A stretch of DNA of 15,140 nt, taken from Planctomycetia bacterium. GTDB taxonomy: Bacteria > Planctomycetota > UBA1135 > GCA-002686595. The stretch lies in contig SXKQ01000129.1 of the NCBI GenBank assembly GCA_005778045.1, positions 1 to 15,140 of the forward strand, read 5' to 3'. Each line of letters starts with the position of its first letter. The first letter of the stretch is position 1. This document shows, one piece after another, positions 14,346 through 15,140 of this stretch. A program made the position numbers and the translations under genes. The notes beneath the pieces were generated by a model. The model was not told where the DNA came from. It ran no database searches and worked only from the letters and a program-made list of their open reading frames with translations.

Positions 14346-15140
14346 TCAGGAGCCCGTGGCGCCGCGGATCAGGTCGAGGCTGCGGTAGGCCCAGCTCTCC
14401 AGCGGCGCGACGTACAGGCCGAAGCCCACCGTGGCCAGGCCGAGCACGGTGACGAAGCCCGTGAGCACCGGCGCCGGGGCCGCATCCCGCTCCGCGGGCT
14501 TCTCGAGGAACAACGCCTTGGCGACGCGCAGGTAGTAGAACAGGCTCACGACGCTGTTGAGCGCCGCGATCATCACGAGCCACAAGAGGCCTTCGTCGAC
14601 GCCCTCCACGAACAGGAGGTACTTGCCGTAGAAGCCGACCGTCGGCGGCAGGCCCGTGAGGCTCACGAGAAACGCCACCATGACCATCGAGATCAGCGGC
14701 GCCTTGAAGCCCATGCCCTTCAGGCTGTCGATCGTGTCGGAGCCCGTCACGCCCTCGAAGTAGATGAGGAAGCCGAAGGCGCCGAGGTTCATGAAGTAGT
14801 ACGCGGCGAGGTAATACATCGCCGCCGAGAAGCCCTCGCGCGTCATGCACGCGATGCCGACCATCACGTAGCCCGCGTGCGCGATCGACGAGTAGGCCAA
14901 CATGCGCTTGAGGCTGGACTGACGCAGCGCGGCGAAGTTGCCGAGCGTCATCGTGATCGCCGCTAGCAGGCCGAGCATCAGCGCCACGCGCTCGCCGTAC
15001 CCGCCGAGCGCGGTCGCACCCTGGCCGAGGAACAGCGCCGCGAGGAAGCGCAGCAGGGCGCCGAAGCCCGCGGCCTTCGAGGCCACTGCGAGAAAGGTCG
15101 TCACCGGGGTCGGCGCGCCTTCGTACACGTCCGGGGTCCA
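14346..15140 (-). CDS. nuoN: NADH-quinone oxidoreductase subunit N, 5'-truncated
   Basis: NuoN is one of the three antiporter-like membrane subunits of respiratory complex I, coupling quinone reduction to proton pumping. The frame enters at the right edge with WTPDVYEGAPTPVT and ends at TGA (14346-14348), giving 264 visible residues, roughly the C-terminal half of a subunit usually near 480-500. Visible family marks are VASKAAGF (conserved Lys22 of the fragment), SSLKRMLAYSSIAHAGY (Lys78), YYFMNLGAFGF and LTGLPPTVGFYGKY (Lys173), placed in successive hydrophobic helices as in proton-channel subunits. The GTG at 15128 is the internal Val of the PDVYEG motif, not a start. nuoN usually closes the nuo operon, which agrees with the hairpin downstream. 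The rest of the operon should lie beyond the right edge. Confidence 0.95.
   Translation of the reverse strand, partial: WTPDVYEGAPTPVTTFLAVASKAAGFGALLRFLAALFLGQGATALGGYGERVALMLGLLAAITMTLGNFAALRQSSLKRMLAYSSIAHAGYVMVGIACMTREGFSAAMYYLAAYYFMNLGAFGFLIYFEGVTGSDTIDSLKGMGFKAPLISMVMVAFLVSLTGLPPTVGFYGKYLLFVEGVDEGLLWLVMIAALNSVVSLFYYLRVAKALFLEKPAERDAAPAPVLTGFVTVLGLATVGFGLYVAPLESWAYRSLDLIRGATGS

Noticed and set aside
14259..14966. A 235-codon plus-strand frame over nuoN
   Set aside because: The product is Arg/His/Glu/Ala-rich; the opposite strand encodes unmistakable NuoN helices.
1..15140. CRISPR array, tRNA or rRNA gene, insertion sequence, phage or known defence cluster
   Set aside because: No regularly spaced repeats, cloverleaf pattern, transposase motifs or terminal inverted repeats were seen on reading. 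The DinG-like helicase alone is not evidence of a defence system.

Overview
This 15.1-kb window is very GC-rich and densely coding, with no gene-free stretch over 300 bases. It holds two edge-truncated housekeeping genes, topA on the left and a nuoN-type complex I subunit on the right. Between them lie an accessory set of export-targeted enzymes, two methyltransferases and a glycosyltransferase. Several S1 sulfatases, an exported S41 peptidase, a PEP-CTERM/EpsH1-type sugar transferase and a complex I gene in extremely GC-rich DNA suggest a Gram-negative, sulfatase-rich bacterium. Planctomycetota is the best guess; Myxococcota or Verrucomicrobiota remain possible. This is inference from gene content, and no rRNA or tRNA is present.

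Left part (1-3797): the C-terminal majority of DNA topoisomerase I (+) converges on an exported S41 peptidase (-), with a hairpin between their 3' ends. The topoisomerase carries Ser where the family's catalytic Tyr is expected. Central part (3973-8439): an XPD/DinG-type DNA helicase with a degenerate N-terminal exonuclease-like domain is followed on the same strand by a TIGR03087-type sugar transferase. That gene overlaps by 14 bases, tail to tail, with a class I methyltransferase (-). A 61-base gap separates this from a divergent, unrelated methyltransferase (+).

Right part (9315-14111): the second methyltransferase is closely coupled to a Tat-targeted putative lipoprotein of the sulfatase fold whose active-site motif is broken (CSVFR). 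It converges, 6 bases away, with two tandem sulfatases (-) that both keep the CSPTR formylglycine motif. These two look like paralogues and share a CCCGGGAA element before their start codons. The cluster could act on sulfated glycans at or outside the cell envelope, but substrates cannot be read from sequence.

Right edge (14186-15140): the 3' part of nuoN (-) is followed by a short reading frame for a 36-residue single-span membrane peptide. It has a Shine-Dalgarno-like motif, and a strong GC hairpin begins 12 bases after its stop, so it looks like the last gene of the complex I transcript.

The observations most worth a second look are the Tyr-to-Ser change in TopA, the pseudo-sulfatase coupled to a methyltransferase, the inactive exonuclease remnant on the helicase, and the small peptide after nuoN. 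I did not find a clear defence system, CRISPR array, prophage or insertion sequence.
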